A stretch of DNA of 64,000 nt. Origin: Owenia fusiformis. Lineage: Eukaryota > Annelida > Polychaeta > Sabellida > Oweniidae. Location of the stretch: positions 432,001 to 496,000 of the forward strand of contig CAIIXF020000006.1 in assembly GCA_903813345.2 (NCBI GenBank), in the 5' to 3' direction. The notes under the pieces were generated by a model that ran no database searches, was not told the origin of the DNA, and saw only the letters and a list, made by a program, of their open reading frames with translations. Position 1 is the first letter of the stretch, and each line of letters starts with the position of its first letter. Made by a program: the position numbers and the translations under genes. This document shows positions 11,450 to 22,160 of the stretch, one piece after another.

Positions 11450-12136
11450 CATAAATAATACATATAAAGACTTAAAATGAAAAACTAAATCTAATAATTA
11501 GTTAATCTAAATTGTTACCCTGAGTGCTGAGTTAAGTACTAAACGAACCTCTGAATAGGTTAGACAATCTTACAGCTAAGCAACCCCTCCTACACTGCCG
11601 GCAGCCTCCCCAGGTATATTACTTCAAACCTACTGTGCTGACATTTCTCAGTCAGTCAGCAAGCAGAAAGAAACATGGTCCGATAATATTTCAATGTTGG
11701 TCAATAACTCAAGTCAAAAAGGACGTAAAGGGAAATGACCAAAATCGTTCTGGCAAAAACAAGATCTTGTTTGCTCGGTGACTTCAGACTTTTGTTATGA
11801 TAGTATAATGATGAAGCACTTGTGATAATTGATATAATGGCCAATCAATATCAACTTTGATGTCATGTTCTATCAAGGGCACACTAATTAATCTTGAAAT
11901 ACTTTTGACTTACCACTGGCAAAAAATAAAGAAATTATGAGTTACTTTGTACATGTTAAATCTTTAGTTATTTATTTCAAGTTATAAATGTTATGTTATG
12001 TTATTTTATTTACCATCTATAAGATGAGTACATATACATAAATATGTTACAAAAATAAATGTACGAAAAATACTACAAGTTTATGTATGTTAGATGAGCA
12101 AAATTAATATGCTCATATGTCAGAGCATGCTATTAT

Positions 12137-15100
12137 TTACAAGGATTTAAGAAGGTAATCCCTTCTTTTGTGCATTTCATATATCGTGTCCAGCAATGGA
12201 AGCATTATTTCAGGATCATATTCGCTCCCTCCACCGAAAATGAAACATATGAATTCACAAAAGTTGTTGACTCCTAGTTTATATAATTCACTAAATAGAT
12301 TGTATCTTATATCTATATACGCTGGGCACAATAGTAAAAAATGCTGTACGTCTTCAGTGACATTTAAATTGCATAGTAAGCATACACGTTCAGACATTGG
12401 TTGTCCGTAATTACATATCCTGTATGTTCCTGATATCATTTTCATTATAACTTTACATTGTGGTAAGCGTCTTGGAAAACGCCTGGCAACTTCCCACCAT
12501 AAAAATGGTTTTAAAACAGTGAAACATCTCAATATTGGTCTCAGTGTTGGATATAAGGAGCTAAGAACGAAAAAGCGTCTCATCTCAAACGACTTGACAA
12601 CGTTCATGACTTTTCTCTTCCAGACACATTTGAGTGGTGTGTTAGCAGTAGTTATCATATTCAAAACGTCCCCATGAAGGTCGTATTTCATTGTTGTTTC
12701 CCACATTGAGACCAATGGAGATTTACTTGAGCGATAGGTTCCAATGTGGATTATACTCAACAGTCTATAAATGCATACAATTTTATAAATACATTGTACC
12801 GGTAACGATAAGACGAACCAGATGAACATAAGGCGATCTACATCGATTCGCGCTTGAACTGAAAGCCATCCGAGTGGTTTTATCGCCATCGGGTCAGGGG
12901 TATTTACCGGGAAGCTTTGTATTCTCTTGCCAATGGATCTATGTGCATCCTCCATAGACTCAATTTCGGTTATTGAATATTGCGTTACAGAGCTGCCATA
13001 CGTCATTGTTGGGAAGCAAAAACTCCAGTATAACTTGGAAGCTATCAGAGGATTTAAGCCTCCTACATTTGCTCCTAAACCAAGCAGAGAAAAGAATTTT
13101 CTTTTACTGCGTGAAATCAAATTTGATACATGCTCTGAGCTTTTGCCTAAAGGTATGCCAACATGTGTAGCAGCTTTTTCTACTTTTAGAATATTCTCTC
13201 CTAATTTGCATTCACAAAAAGCATTTTTGTTTAGACCAAATCTAAGCACTACACATTTTCCTGGATGGAATTCAAACCTCCACCTTTTACTATACATGTC
13301 AGCAATGCTCAACAGAGCATTTAGATTTTCTGGAGTATTTGCAATTAAGGCAATATCATCAGCGTATGCTGGACATGCTACAGACGTTTCACCAATTCTT
13401 ACTCCTTTTGCCGAATCTACCAGTTGTTGCAAAAGGTCTGCTATAAAGAACTGGTAGAGAAACATGGAACATATCCCGCCCTGGTGAACACCTCTATTAA
13501 CAGGAAAAGTATCCGATAAAATACCATCTACAAAAACCTTACATTTATACTTGTTATATGATTGATACAAGAGCCTCCAACATAAACCATTTATACCACA
13601 ATTATATAACTTATGGAACAGGCCTCGTATCCATGTAGTGTCAAAGGCCTTTTTAATGTCCATTAATGCCATAATTGTGCCATTTTCTTGGTGAGATATG
13701 GCTTCTTGCACTATTAGAGATGTTTGCAAGGATGAGCAACCTTTAATAGACGCACCTTGTAATTGCGGTATGCGACCTTGCAGTACACCAGTAATTTTCC
13801 AAAGAACAATATTATCAAAAATCTTACGAAAAATTGTCATGAGAGTTATCCCACGATGGTGATCCTTATTAAGAGAATCTTTGTTACCAGATTTGAGCAA
13901 TGGCAGTAAGATCCCTAAGCAGAAGTTCTCAGGTATATATACATTTGCGATCATTGCATTAAATAAAATGGTGAGCAAAGACACAATATTTTCACCAGCG
14001 TATTTTACATGTTCAGAATTGATACTGTCATGGCCAGCTGCTTTTTTCATATTTAGTTTCCCTATTGACTTCTTAACATCACATTCGGATATACCATTGT
14101 CAAAAATGCCATCAAAATTATTCATACAATTCAATTCCATCCTTGAAATATCATCATTTACATATTGTTCAAAGTCTGAATTAAAGATGTCTCTTTTGTC
14201 GTAAGAAGCTAATCGACTAAAATACAGTTTCCATTCTTGACATACTTCCACTGGATCCGTAATTACTTGACCATTATCATTTCTGATTGATTTACCCGAT
14301 TTTTTAACATATAATCTACTTTTGTTTACAAGGTGCCAGAACATATTCTGATCTAAGTCATCAGCATAGTACAAGTTGTCGAGCTGTGCCAGTTCATACT
14401 CATTTTTCATTAGATTATACAATTTTGAAAATGCACGTTTCGCATTTTTAAAAGCACATCTAAAAACATTTGAGCAATCTCTGGGCCTACCAGCCCGAAC
14501 CCATTCGCGCCAAGCAAGCTTCTTTTTACGCACAAGTTCAGTAAGCTCCACATTCCAGAAAGGTTTCTGGTGCTTGCAAAATTGCTTAATTGGCACGTAT
14601 AAGTTTGACTTCTCTAATAAGAGATTTTCTAACCTGGAAAAGTAGGCATCAATTACTGCCTTATCGATAACATTAAGCTTGGAAATATCGCTAATTAATC
14701 TCTTTACCTGAGTATCGACATCATTTGTGTAATCACCCTTTAATTGATCTGTTAATTTATGCCATGCAAAACTTGGCTTGATTGACGCACAAGGAGAACT
14801 TTTTTGCATTAAAATAGATGGCAGATCAATTTCAGATTCTATAGCAAGATGACCACATCCAATTGTAAAACTATCTGCCAGTACTTTACAGCTTAAACAT
14901 GCAGGTAGTAGTTCTTCGGACACCAGTATATGATCTATATATGATTTGTACCCAGTACCTGATTCATATGTATAGCAAGGGCCGCTTGTTCGACTTTGCA
15001 AATCAAGAGATGTTAACCCATTACGCAACATACAATTATACATCATTTTACCATTTACAGTGCATGTACCGTGCGCTCTTTTGGTTTGAAATAAGTTTCC

Positions 15101-15646
15101 AAAATTCGCATTTATATCACCAAGTAAAATTACATAACCCGTAGCTACACATTTATATATACAGTTTTCTAAATAAATAACAACATCCTCAAAGCTCTCA
15201 TTTTTACACGATGCCTGAGGCAGATATACCGAAAGGACATACAGAGGCGTATCACCTTCAATTTTTATGCATGCAATTCTATCCGTGCAGAATTCTCGCA
15301 CTGGCGATATGGCATTTTTAAACGTTTTACGCCAAAAAAGCGCTATTCCGCCATGTCCCCAGCTAATTCCACAATTCATAGGGTTAAGTAATGAGCTACT
15401 ATATGCTAAGCACTCAAAATCACGATCAATATCATTAAGCTTGTTTAGATTACATTCATATAAACGATGTTCTGACACTGCGACAATATCACTTCTTTTT
15501 AGCAATTCACGCAAATAAATCTCTGATGAGTGTATACCATTTGCATTCCATTGGGTAAAAATTACCATTATTAATATACAGTATAGAATGATCAGGTGTT
15601 TCATTGTGATTTTTTGATATTTAGCGTTTATTGACTTATTGATCAT
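12137..15646 (-). CDS. LINE ORF2: endonuclease and reverse transcriptase
   Basis: About 1169 residues from the ATG at 15646. An open frame extends 28 codons further upstream inside ORF1, but the ATG that overlaps the ORF1 stop (ATGATCAATAA) is the likelier start, by stop-restart coupling. The N-terminal 280 residues are an apurinic-like endonuclease: TQWNANGI, SEHRL, LLGDINANF, YIDHILVS and GHLAIESE fit its catalytic blocks. The reverse transcriptase follows with MDIKKAFDTTW (motif A), RGVHQGGICS (motif B) and AYADDIALIA (motif C, near residue 760). The C-terminus has CLLCN-x-HFLLLCPAY, a Cys-His finger typical of these enzymes. It nicks DNA and copies its own RNA at the break (target-primed reverse transcription). 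No stop or frameshift is seen. Confidence 0.96.
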   Translation of the reverse strand: MINKSINAKYQKITMKHLIILYCILIMVIFTQWNANGIHSSEIYLRELLKRSDIVAVSEHRLYECNLNKLNDIDRDFECLAYSSSLLNPMNCGISWGHGGIALFWRKTFKNAISPVREFCTDRIACIKIEGDTPLYVLSVYLPQASCKNESFEDVVIYLENCIYKCVATGYVILLGDINANFGNLFQTKRAHGTCTVNGKMMYNCMLRNGLTSLDLQSRTSGPCYTYESGTGYKSYIDHILVSEELLPACLSCKVLADSFTIGCGHLAIESEIDLPSILMQKSSPCASIKPSFAWHKLTDQLKGDYTNDVDTQVKRLISDISKLNVIDKAVIDAYFSRLENLLLEKSNLYVPIKQFCKHQKPFWNVELTELVRKKKLAWREWVRAGRPRDCSNVFRCAFKNAKRAFSKLYNLMKNEYELAQLDNLYYADDLDQNMFWHLVNKSRLYVKKSGKSIRNDNGQVITDPVEVCQEWKLYFSRLASYDKRDIFNSDFEQYVNDDISRMELNCMNNFDGIFDNGISECDVKKSIGKLNMKKAAGHDSINSEHVKYAGENIVSLLTILFNAMIANVYIPENFCLGILLPLLKSGNKDSLNKDHHRGITLMTIFRKIFDNIVLWKITGVLQGRIPQLQGASIKGCSSLQTSLIVQEAISHQENGTIMALMDIKKAFDTTWIRGLFHKLYNCGINGLCWRLLYQSYNKYKCKVFVDGILSDTFPVNRGVHQGGICSMFLYQFFIADLLQQLVDSAKGVRIGETSVACPAYADDIALIANTPENLNALLSIADMYSKRWRFEFHPGKCVVLRFGLNKNAFCECKLGENILKVEKAATHVGIPLGKSSEHVSNLISRSKRKFFSLLGLGANVGGLNPLIASKLYWSFCFPTMTYGSSVTQYSITEIESMEDAHRSIGKRIQSFPVNTPDPMAIKPLGWLSVQARIDVDRLMFIWFVLSLPVQCIYKIVCIYRLLSIIHIGTYRSSKSPLVSMWETTMKYDLHGDVLNMITTANTPLKCVWKRKVMNVVKSFEMRRFFVLSSLYPTLRPILRCFTVLKPFLWWEVARRFPRRLPQCKVIMKMISGTYRICNYGQPMSERVCLLCNLNVTEDVQHFLLLCPAYIDIRYNLFSELYKLGVNNFCEFICFIFGGGSEYDPEIMLPLLDTIYEMHKRRDYLLKSL

Positions 15647-17321
15647 AGGCATTAAAAGTTCCACCTCTAATCCTTCGATATTCATTCCAGTTTTGCCATT
15701 CCCTACAAACAATAGGATCTGGCCAATCAATAATCATAGTCTGTTGAAAGTTGGACTCCACTACAGCAATTTTACATCCCACATGGGTATAAGACATTCT
15801 ATTGTGGACCACATGACAGTACATTATCTTAACACCGTGTTCATAGCCAAATTTTATGACATCATCACAGATGTCATCATCAGTGTCGTGTTCATCTTGA
15901 AAAACATTTTCCAAATAGAGATATTTATAGCGTTCAAACTGTTTTCCTTTTATAGTTCTCTTGGAGTAGACATTATTGTCTACAGGTGCACCTCGTAGAG
16001 CTCTTGCGTTTTGTGATTGTGGGGCTGGTTGAGTAGGTGGTGAGACGTGAGCAGATTTTGCGGCAATTTTCTGTTTTTTATACGTTTGATTGCTTGCCCA
16101 TACCATCCATTCTTTCCCTGGTAATTGACTGGCATTGTCCGATACATTAGATGGCGAAGTTAACACTTCACTGAACGTTGAAGGGGTTTCTTTGATTGTC
16201 TTGGACTGGGAAGAGATCTTGTTGGTTCCTGGGACTTCGATGGGCGTTGAATCGGTAATAATATATGTATTATGTGGATCGGGCGCTATTGCTGGGGTCG
16301 GATGATCAATCTTAGAATAACCATGGTCTTTTGCTTTAACAGATGATGCGGGTTTATTAGGCGTGCTGGCACCCGTTACACATGTATTGATAACAGTTTC
16401 ATTAAGCGACAAAAACGAGTCGCTTGTTTCGGGATTAACAGTCCTGGACTTGGAGACTTTGGCATTATTGACTTCATTAACGCGTTGTTTGGCAAACTCG
16501 AGCATTTGTTGTTGTTCACTCACTATTTCCTCAAGAGTAGTCGCCTTACTAATTGGGATTGTTTGTGGCTTGGAATTGGCTTGGATCAGGGGTTTTGGCA
16601 GAGTACCAGTTACTGGCACCTCGGATTGTTTACATGTACAAGTACATGTTTTGACGAAATTGGTCACATCGACCTGAAGTTTAGAAAGTTTCGAAAATAG
16701 CGTTCCTACCTCATCTTTCAAGTCCTTTATCTCCTTTTTATGGCTATCTCTATCTGCTTCAAGTTCCACAACTCGCTGGGTTAGCATTGTTATGTTTATA
16801 TCCACTGTTGCATTACGCTCGTTGCGATACGCATTTTGACGCAATTCCTTATTGCCGATGACATCGGGTAGGAAACTGTTTGTACTGAGTATAGATCTGG
16901 GGAAGCTTTTGTTATCCGTTATGAACAGATATAGATCCGAAATATCATTCAAAAGCGTGACCTTTCTATTTTTTCCTTTTCGCAGCTTTGGTTGTAAGTT
17001 TATAGGAACCTGATCTTCCTCTCGATCAGCAAGTACGCCATAGAGATTATCACATAACTCAGATACTTTTACCTTCCCCTTTTGGAACAGATAATCCCTG
17101 AGAACATCGCACTCATCTTCCTCAAGCTCTCGATCTAACTCTTCTATCACGTCCGCTCTCGGGCCTTCAGTCAGCAGCTGAAGCGTTTGCTCAATATTGG
17201 CTAAATCCTCCCCGCTAAGCGGAGCTGTTGATTTCACGTCCGACGCCATTGAAACCGGAAGCTTTTGGTAAACAGGTAGAATATGGCATTGTTTGAGTTT
17301 ATTATGTAAAAATAAAAACAT
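15636..17321 (-). CDS. LINE ORF1: nucleic-acid-binding / coiled-coil protein
   Basis: Up to 561 residues. The frame opens at 17321, but the ATG at about 17249 (MASDVKSTAPLSGEDLANIE) is a plausible start because the preceding residues look like translated leader. The N-terminus is acidic and helical. Residues about 175-235 read as a coiled coil (LTQRVVELEADRDSHKKEIK), ending in a CTCTCK cysteine cluster. A low-complexity S/T/P-rich linker follows. The last ~100 residues form a folded-looking domain (KYLYLENVFQDEHDTDDDIC, YCHVVHNRMSYTHVGCKIAV) of unknown fold, commonly placed where ORF1 binds RNA. ORF1 proteins package LINE RNA. Overlaps ORF2 by 11 nt. Confidence 0.85.
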   Translation of the reverse strand: MFLFLHNKLKQCHILPVYQKLPVSMASDVKSTAPLSGEDLANIEQTLQLLTEGPRADVIEELDRELEEDECDVLRDYLFQKGKVKVSELCDNLYGVLADREEDQVPINLQPKLRKGKNRKVTLLNDISDLYLFITDNKSFPRSILSTNSFLPDVIGNKELRQNAYRNERNATVDINITMLTQRVVELEADRDSHKKEIKDLKDEVGTLFSKLSKLQVDVTNFVKTCTCTCKQSEVPVTGTLPKPLIQANSKPQTIPISKATTLEEIVSEQQQMLEFAKQRVNEVNNAKVSKSRTVNPETSDSFLSLNETVINTCVTGASTPNKPASSVKAKDHGYSKIDHPTPAIAPDPHNTYIITDSTPIEVPGTNKISSQSKTIKETPSTFSEVLTSPSNVSDNASQLPGKEWMVWASNQTYKKQKIAAKSAHVSPPTQPAPQSQNARALRGAPVDNNVYSKRTIKGKQFERYKYLYLENVFQDEHDTDDDICDDVIKFGYEHGVKIMYCHVVHNRMSYTHVGCKIAVVESNFQQTMIIDWPDPIVCREWQNWNEYRRIRGGTFNAYDQ

Positions 17322-17516
17322 ATTTCTAAAACTAGTATAATCTCCATGGATACCATCTCATATTATATTGGAAAACTACATGAAATTAGTAAATTTATCA
17401 ATAGCTCTAGCAATATGAAGCCAATGTTATGCTTGTTGGAATGGTAAGGTTATATGATAGTAGTATGTCGAACTCAAAATCAAACTACAGAGCCCAAAAA
17501 TAGTTAATGCATTGCA

Positions 17517-17532
17517 TCTCTCTCTCTCTCTC
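17517..17532. repeat. (CT)n microsatellite
   Basis: A pure CT/GA run between the Ig gene stop and the LINE 5' region. Confidence 0.9.
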
Positions 17533-17635
17533 TGAATTATATAATTTACAACAAATCTTTCTTTGGTCTTTGAATATTCAAAAGAGTCACATGGGCCTGA
17601 AGCGATTATATGGTATTGTATGGTCTTCCTGGTTA

Positions 17636-18505
17636 TTACTGGTTCACTGGTTTATGTTCAACAGCACTGTATCGGATGTTCCCTTTGGAGCTGTCCTGCT
17701 TTTTACATCTTTTAATAATGCTAAATAGCACTGCTACACCTATGGCACACATCAACAGCATTAGAGGTGCAAGAATGGCGATGGCAATGACATCTCTTAG
17801 GTTTAATCCTGTTGCAATATGGCTGGATTCAGATTTACCTTCATTTAGAGAATTCCAGGTGAGTATACACTGATCAACATATTCAGGTTCCTTGCTATTC
17901 ACTTGACAAGTAAATTTTGTTCTATTTTTCACAGAAGAGATATCAAATGTAAATTTTGCACTTGCATAATGATCATCCTTGTTGGCGTATGATACATTTT
18001 CTCGTTCTTCTTCACCATCGCGCAACCATTTTAATGTTGGTTTAGCATAGCCAGCATATCTCATATTACACATAACTGTGACACTCTCTCCTTCAATAAC
18101 ACTGTCAAAGACACACGAGGGGGTTCCATATACAGTGACATAGGCTGAATATTGCGACTGACCATAAAATGTTTTGCACATGTACTTCCCAGCATCCTCT
18201 ATAGATATATTCTTTATTTTTAGGTTATATTTTGCAGCTTTAGTATTAACAGCAAATTTTGGACTCAATATTGTATCTGGTTCATACGAATTGAAAATTT
18301 GTAAGCCGTCCTCTCGTTTGGTGAAATCATACCATGAAACAATCTCCGATTGCGTTATTTCTTCATCTGCAAGCTGACATGGCATTTCAGCGTCTTCTCC
18401 GCTTTTTGCAATGATATCAGATGGCTTAACTGCAACATTGTCACAGCATATAAAGTAACCCATATATATCACGAGTCCTATCAAATAACTGTATGCAAGT
18501 GACAT
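17636..18505 (-). CDS. Intronless two-Ig-domain transmembrane receptor with ITIM-like tail
   Basis: 289 residues. Residues 1-21 form a hydrophobic signal peptide. Residues ~27-127 are a V-type immunoglobulin domain (Cys43, Trp58, DAGKYMC with Cys110). Residues ~129-215 are a second Ig domain (Cys146, KWLRDG, Cys190), with extra cysteines at 131 and 203. N-glycosylation sequons occur at NIS, NVS and NRT. A single membrane segment spans ~228-255, followed by a basic stop-transfer KRCKK. The short tail contains IRYSAV (277-282), which fits the consensus I/V/L-x-Y-x-x-L/V of inhibitory tyrosine motifs. The whole protein is in one exon, unusual for the Ig superfamily, and lies in ANKS1 intron 3 just upstream of the LINE. 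No named family is recognised; a cell-surface recognition role is inferred from architecture. Confidence 0.85.
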   Translation of the reverse strand: MSLAYSYLIGLVIYMGYFICCDNVAVKPSDIIAKSGEDAEMPCQLADEEITQSEIVSWYDFTKREDGLQIFNSYEPDTILSPKFAVNTKAAKYNLKIKNISIEDAGKYMCKTFYGQSQYSAYVTVYGTPSCVFDSVIEGESVTVMCNMRYAGYAKPTLKWLRDGEEERENVSYANKDDHYASAKFTFDISSVKNRTKFTCQVNSKEPEYVDQCILTWNSLNEGKSESSHIATGLNLRDVIAIAILAPLMLLMCAIGVAVLFSIIKRCKKQDSSKGNIRYSAVEHKPVNQ

Positions 18506-19160
18506 GACCAGTAAGTATTATCCTTTTTATTTTACATTTGCTTACAGGAAGCACTCAAAATTTAAAATTGTTGAAATTATTACTTATGAGAAGTACATGA
18601 TTTCATTACATGATGTTTTCAAAATTAAACTACCAAAGTTTATCTGGGTTTGATTATGTTTTGAAATGAAACTTGACAGTTTGTTTAAGTTAAATATTAA
18701 TTTTATCAAACTACAACTTGATAAACAGAAAGGCTAAAAAGGATATTTTGACTTTACAACATACATGTACTTTGCATCAGAGAAACATGAACCATTTTAG
18801 TGAGAAAGTTGATATATAAAATATTTGAGTAGAATGGCCATACATACTACTTTTCTTGACAGAAGACTAAATATTCTTCACTCTTGCAAAAGATAGCATT
18901 CGCGAATTAAACTGCCAGCTGTCGGCTGATCAGATGGTTTAATTGCAATTTTATGGCCAACTCACTGAAATATGATTAGTACCTGCAATTATTCCATTCA
19001 CATTTAAATAAATTGGTAATACAAAAGTAGGTTAAACTGTCAGCCGTCAGTTGACTTTGAGAATGCTACCTTAGCCTCAAAGCCATTATTATGCAGCTTG
19101 TTTTTCAAAAGACTAACATACATGTAACTTTAATAAATTAAAATAAAATATCACCCCTAC

Positions 19161-19317
19161 CTGTTCATTGACCCTGGCTTTTGATGGACCATGCGACAGC
19201 AAGAGTTGGCATATCTCAGCATTGCCGTTCCATGCTCCAAGGTGTAGAGGAGAACATCCTTTGTTGTCCAGTAAGGTAGCAGAAGCTTCATGCTTCAGAA
19301 GCAGTTCTACAGCATCC
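19161..19317 (-). CDS. ANKS1: ANKS1-like exon 3 (ankyrin repeats)
   Basis: A 157-nt exon, acceptor TTACAG, donor CAG|GTAGGG. It encodes the end of repeat 1 (DAVELLLKHEASATLLDNKG) and repeat 2 (CSPLHLGAWNGNAEICQLLL), ending SHGPSKARVNEQ, a strongly conserved segment in ANKS1 proteins. Ends in phase 0. Confidence 0.93.
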
Positions 19318-19339
19318 CTGTAATAACATTCAGTGTGCA

Positions 19340-19515
19340 AAACAAATTCGGCACTGTTCCGGCACCGAAACCTTTCGACACCAAAATTTGACACCAGACT
19401 CCACAGTCCATTTGGTGCGGAAACGGCACCGAATTTTGGCACCAAAACGGCGTCGAAAATCAGATTACATTTTGGGGGTGTACAGTTTAAAGTGGTGCAG
19501 CTAAACACCTACCTG
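19340..19515. repeat. GGCACCGAA-rich diverged repeat next to ANKS1 exon 3
   Basis: Repeated GGCACCGAAA / GGTGCGGAAAC / GGCACCAAAACG motifs within 175 bp. It begins about 20 bp before the exon 3 acceptor on the minus strand, so it occupies the position where the branch point and polypyrimidine tract should be. Confidence 0.5.
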
Positions 19516-19781
19516 TCAGGAGTGAACATCTAGAAATGTAAACATTTTTATTCCATTTTTGGATATCCCATTGCCATATCATTAGCTGATTTATGTTCAT
19601 GGTGACATCATATAACAATAATTTTACTACATGTATATGAAAAAAATTCTGGAAAATTTTGAGCATAACAAAACATAATACTTTAATACTTGAGATGCTC
19701 TTGTCAGCTACTTCAGAGTTACGTCACAAATGAACAAATAAATAAACAAACAAAACAAATATATAAGCAAAAAAGGCCTAC

Positions 19782-19868
19782 CTATGTCCATTCAAGGCAG
19801 CATGGTGAAGGGGAGACTCTCCGCTGGCATCTTGACAGTTTACCGGAGTAGCTTTAACACCTCGTAAA
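19782..19868 (-). CDS. ANKS1: ANKS1-like exon 2 (ankyrin repeat)
   Basis: An 87-nt exon between acceptor TTCCAG and donor CATAG|GTAGG. It encodes SLRGVKATPVNCQDASGESP followed by LHHAALNGHR, the start of the first ankyrin repeat with its TPLHxAAxxGH-type core. Both junctions are phase 2, matching exons 1 and 3. Confidence 0.9.
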
Positions 19869-21981
19869 CTGGAACAAAATGTACATATGCCTTTATAAAA
19901 TTCCTGAATGAATGTTGGACCATCTGATGAGAGAAAAGGAAATGAAACTCAGAATTTAATTTTGACGTATAAGATATTGTATTTTTTTGCTACCATTTTT
20001 TCAATGGCATGTATTTGATTGGTAAATGTGTATATTCTTTCTTTTAAACTTTATGCCAGTCAACTTAAACCATCCTACTTTATTGTTATTAGTAAAGAAA
20101 ATTAGTGGTCCAAGGCTTATTTCCATCGGAAATGAAAAATAAGTGAAGCCCTTGATGGAGAATTGTCTTCATTTCTAAACTGCATTTCTATGTGAACTGC
20201 AGTGCCATCTAATTAACAGAAATAGATTTATATTCAACATTCAAGTTCTGGCTTTATTCAGTTGAATGTTAATAAGCTCCATCTATTAGCCTCTGAGGTT
20301 CAGGATAAAAAACTTATTACTGAATTTAACATATTAATTTATTTCCATGTACTTTAGTCATATCAGGTCCTGATGGATAAATGGACTAGGAGGTAGACTA
20401 TCATTAATCATTGTTGCTTAAATATTTGAAATTAATTTGATGAAATATATCATTATCTGCTCTAAATCAAATATCAAAAATGACTGAGATTTTCATCAAT
20501 ATTTTGACAGGGAAATAACTGGCATAATGCATTATTACCAATATCAGGCATAATATATCAGTAATGGGCTGATAATACAGATGTTCACAATGTTGCTATT
20601 GATCACCTGGGACCTTTTATGATATAATATAATATGAATACATGCTAATGTGGTTCCATATTGGATACTATGCTAACTACCCTTTTCTACAGTAAGATTT
20701 AGTTTCTTTAGAGAGTTTATACTGTTACTACTATATCTGGGCCCCAGGGTTCATTCTAACATGAGTGTCTAGAAAAAATTGAAAAAATTGCTAATTTAGT
20801 GCTAAATTGATATGGCACTTAATTTGTACAAAACTTATTTGGAGATAAACCCATTTGGCAGTGTAATAATATTATCACATTCTAGCCTCTAAGAACATAA
20901 CAGGTTGCTTATCTGAAGAAATATCAATAATTATAAAGAACACTTTTCTTCAAATTAATGGTATTCATTTGGTTATTAGTGGTCTTATCTTGAAAATTAT
21001 GCAGTATTGGTTATTATGTCATATTTACAGTCTCTGGGAAGAACCATACTCGTTTCCCAGTTTAATTTTCAAATACTTTCAATTTTTCAAATTTGTTTTC
21101 TAACATGGATACCAGCAAAGTGTGACATCATAAGTATGCTAGCTTCTTTGGCTCACCAAAAGAGGTCAGGATTTATAGGAAAGCTCTACTTGATTGTAAT
21201 TAATAATACAAAGTCAACAAGATTAGTCTGGGACAATTCCATCAAAGGTAAAAAACCATTGTATAATATTCAATACACTTAAGAAATGAAAACATTAAAA
21301 CACCAGCTTTAACTGAAAGATAATCTCAAACATTGATCTTGATTTATAATTCATGAAAGCCAATGTGTCAGAATCAATGCTATAAAAACACCTAAAGTAC
21401 CCTAACAAAGAGATGTACTCCACGATTATTAGTCATCTTCCCTAATGAGCTAAAGAATATAAAGAATATAGAGAAATATGGAAAATGAAAATATAAAAAG
21501 TCAGGTATTAAAGGTAGAGTAAATCAAAGATATGTGACTTTTTGGTATTTTTCAGGCAACCTAACTGGACGTCTGAAAAAATATATTTTGGAATAAGGAC
21601 GAGGTAAAATAAAAATGCTTTGGGCTTCTGTTTGTTTAGGATCAAGTATCCCCCAATCAAAACTCTTTGTTAAAACCTTGCAAATTATTTTTGTGAATCA
21701 AATCTAAACATATTTGTATTATATTTCTGATGTATTTTCAGTCTAGTAAAAAAGTAAAATGTTTGATATACTTTAGATGAATTATTAAGATACATGTATG
21801 GGATCATTAAAACTGAGTTTATTATTCATTTTTGTTAATGAATACAAAAATCTCTCTGTGCAAGATTAATATTATTCCTATGGCTACTAACAATCAATTA
21901 AAAATCACGGTCAATTTTCTGAATAAAATGCTTTCTCATCAGCCTATCTGAGAAATAGTATGAATGTTTCATTTTGAGTAC

Positions 21982-22160
21982 AGGAAAACCTGTTATGGTG
22001 AACACTTATGGAACCACAGAAATGTGTTCACTAGGTAGGTGTTCATAACAGAGAGGTGATCTTATACAGATGTCAGTGGTATATGTGCTAAGAAGGGTGT
22101 TCCCTAGAAACAGGTGTTCACTAGAGAGAGGTGTTCACTAAGACAGCTTTAACTGTATAA
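21982..22160. repeat. ACAGTNAAACCTGT-family repeat with GTTCACTA units
   Basis: Starts AGGAAAACCTGTTATGGTGA; ends GACAGCTTTAACTGTA, an imperfect inverse. Between them are several GTGTTCACTA-type units. Related to 5038-5182 and 63758-63845. Confidence 0.55.

Larger units (their letters stand above)
4380..11987. other. ANKS1 intron 3, 3' half: repeat-rich, no gene
   Basis: Non-coding intron sequence between exon 4 and the LINE tail. It contains the small elements listed separately (5038, 6086, 7035, 8709, 9738, 10328 and 11243). The open frames in it are short and without recognisable domains. Confidence 0.6.
11988..17430 (-). mobile_element. Non-LTR retrotransposon (LINE), apparently full length
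   Basis: Two long intact ORFs (ORF1 17321-15636, ORF2 15646-12137) on the minus strand, followed by a 3' tail of short tandem repeats (TTATG units on the plus strand, 11988-12005). A short-repeat tail rather than poly(A), together with an N-terminal endonuclease, central reverse transcriptase and C-terminal Cys-His motif, suggests a CR1/L2/jockey-like lineage; the clade is not certain. The 5' boundary is not fixed: AATGTTATG occurs at about 17426 and resembles the sequence beside the tail, a possible target duplication. The lack of stops in both ORFs suggests a recent insertion into ANKS1 intron 3. Confidence 0.85.

Noticed and set aside
12168-17000. Several plus-strand open frames of 60-176 codons
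   Set aside because: All lie antisense to the two LINE ORFs and show no domain features.
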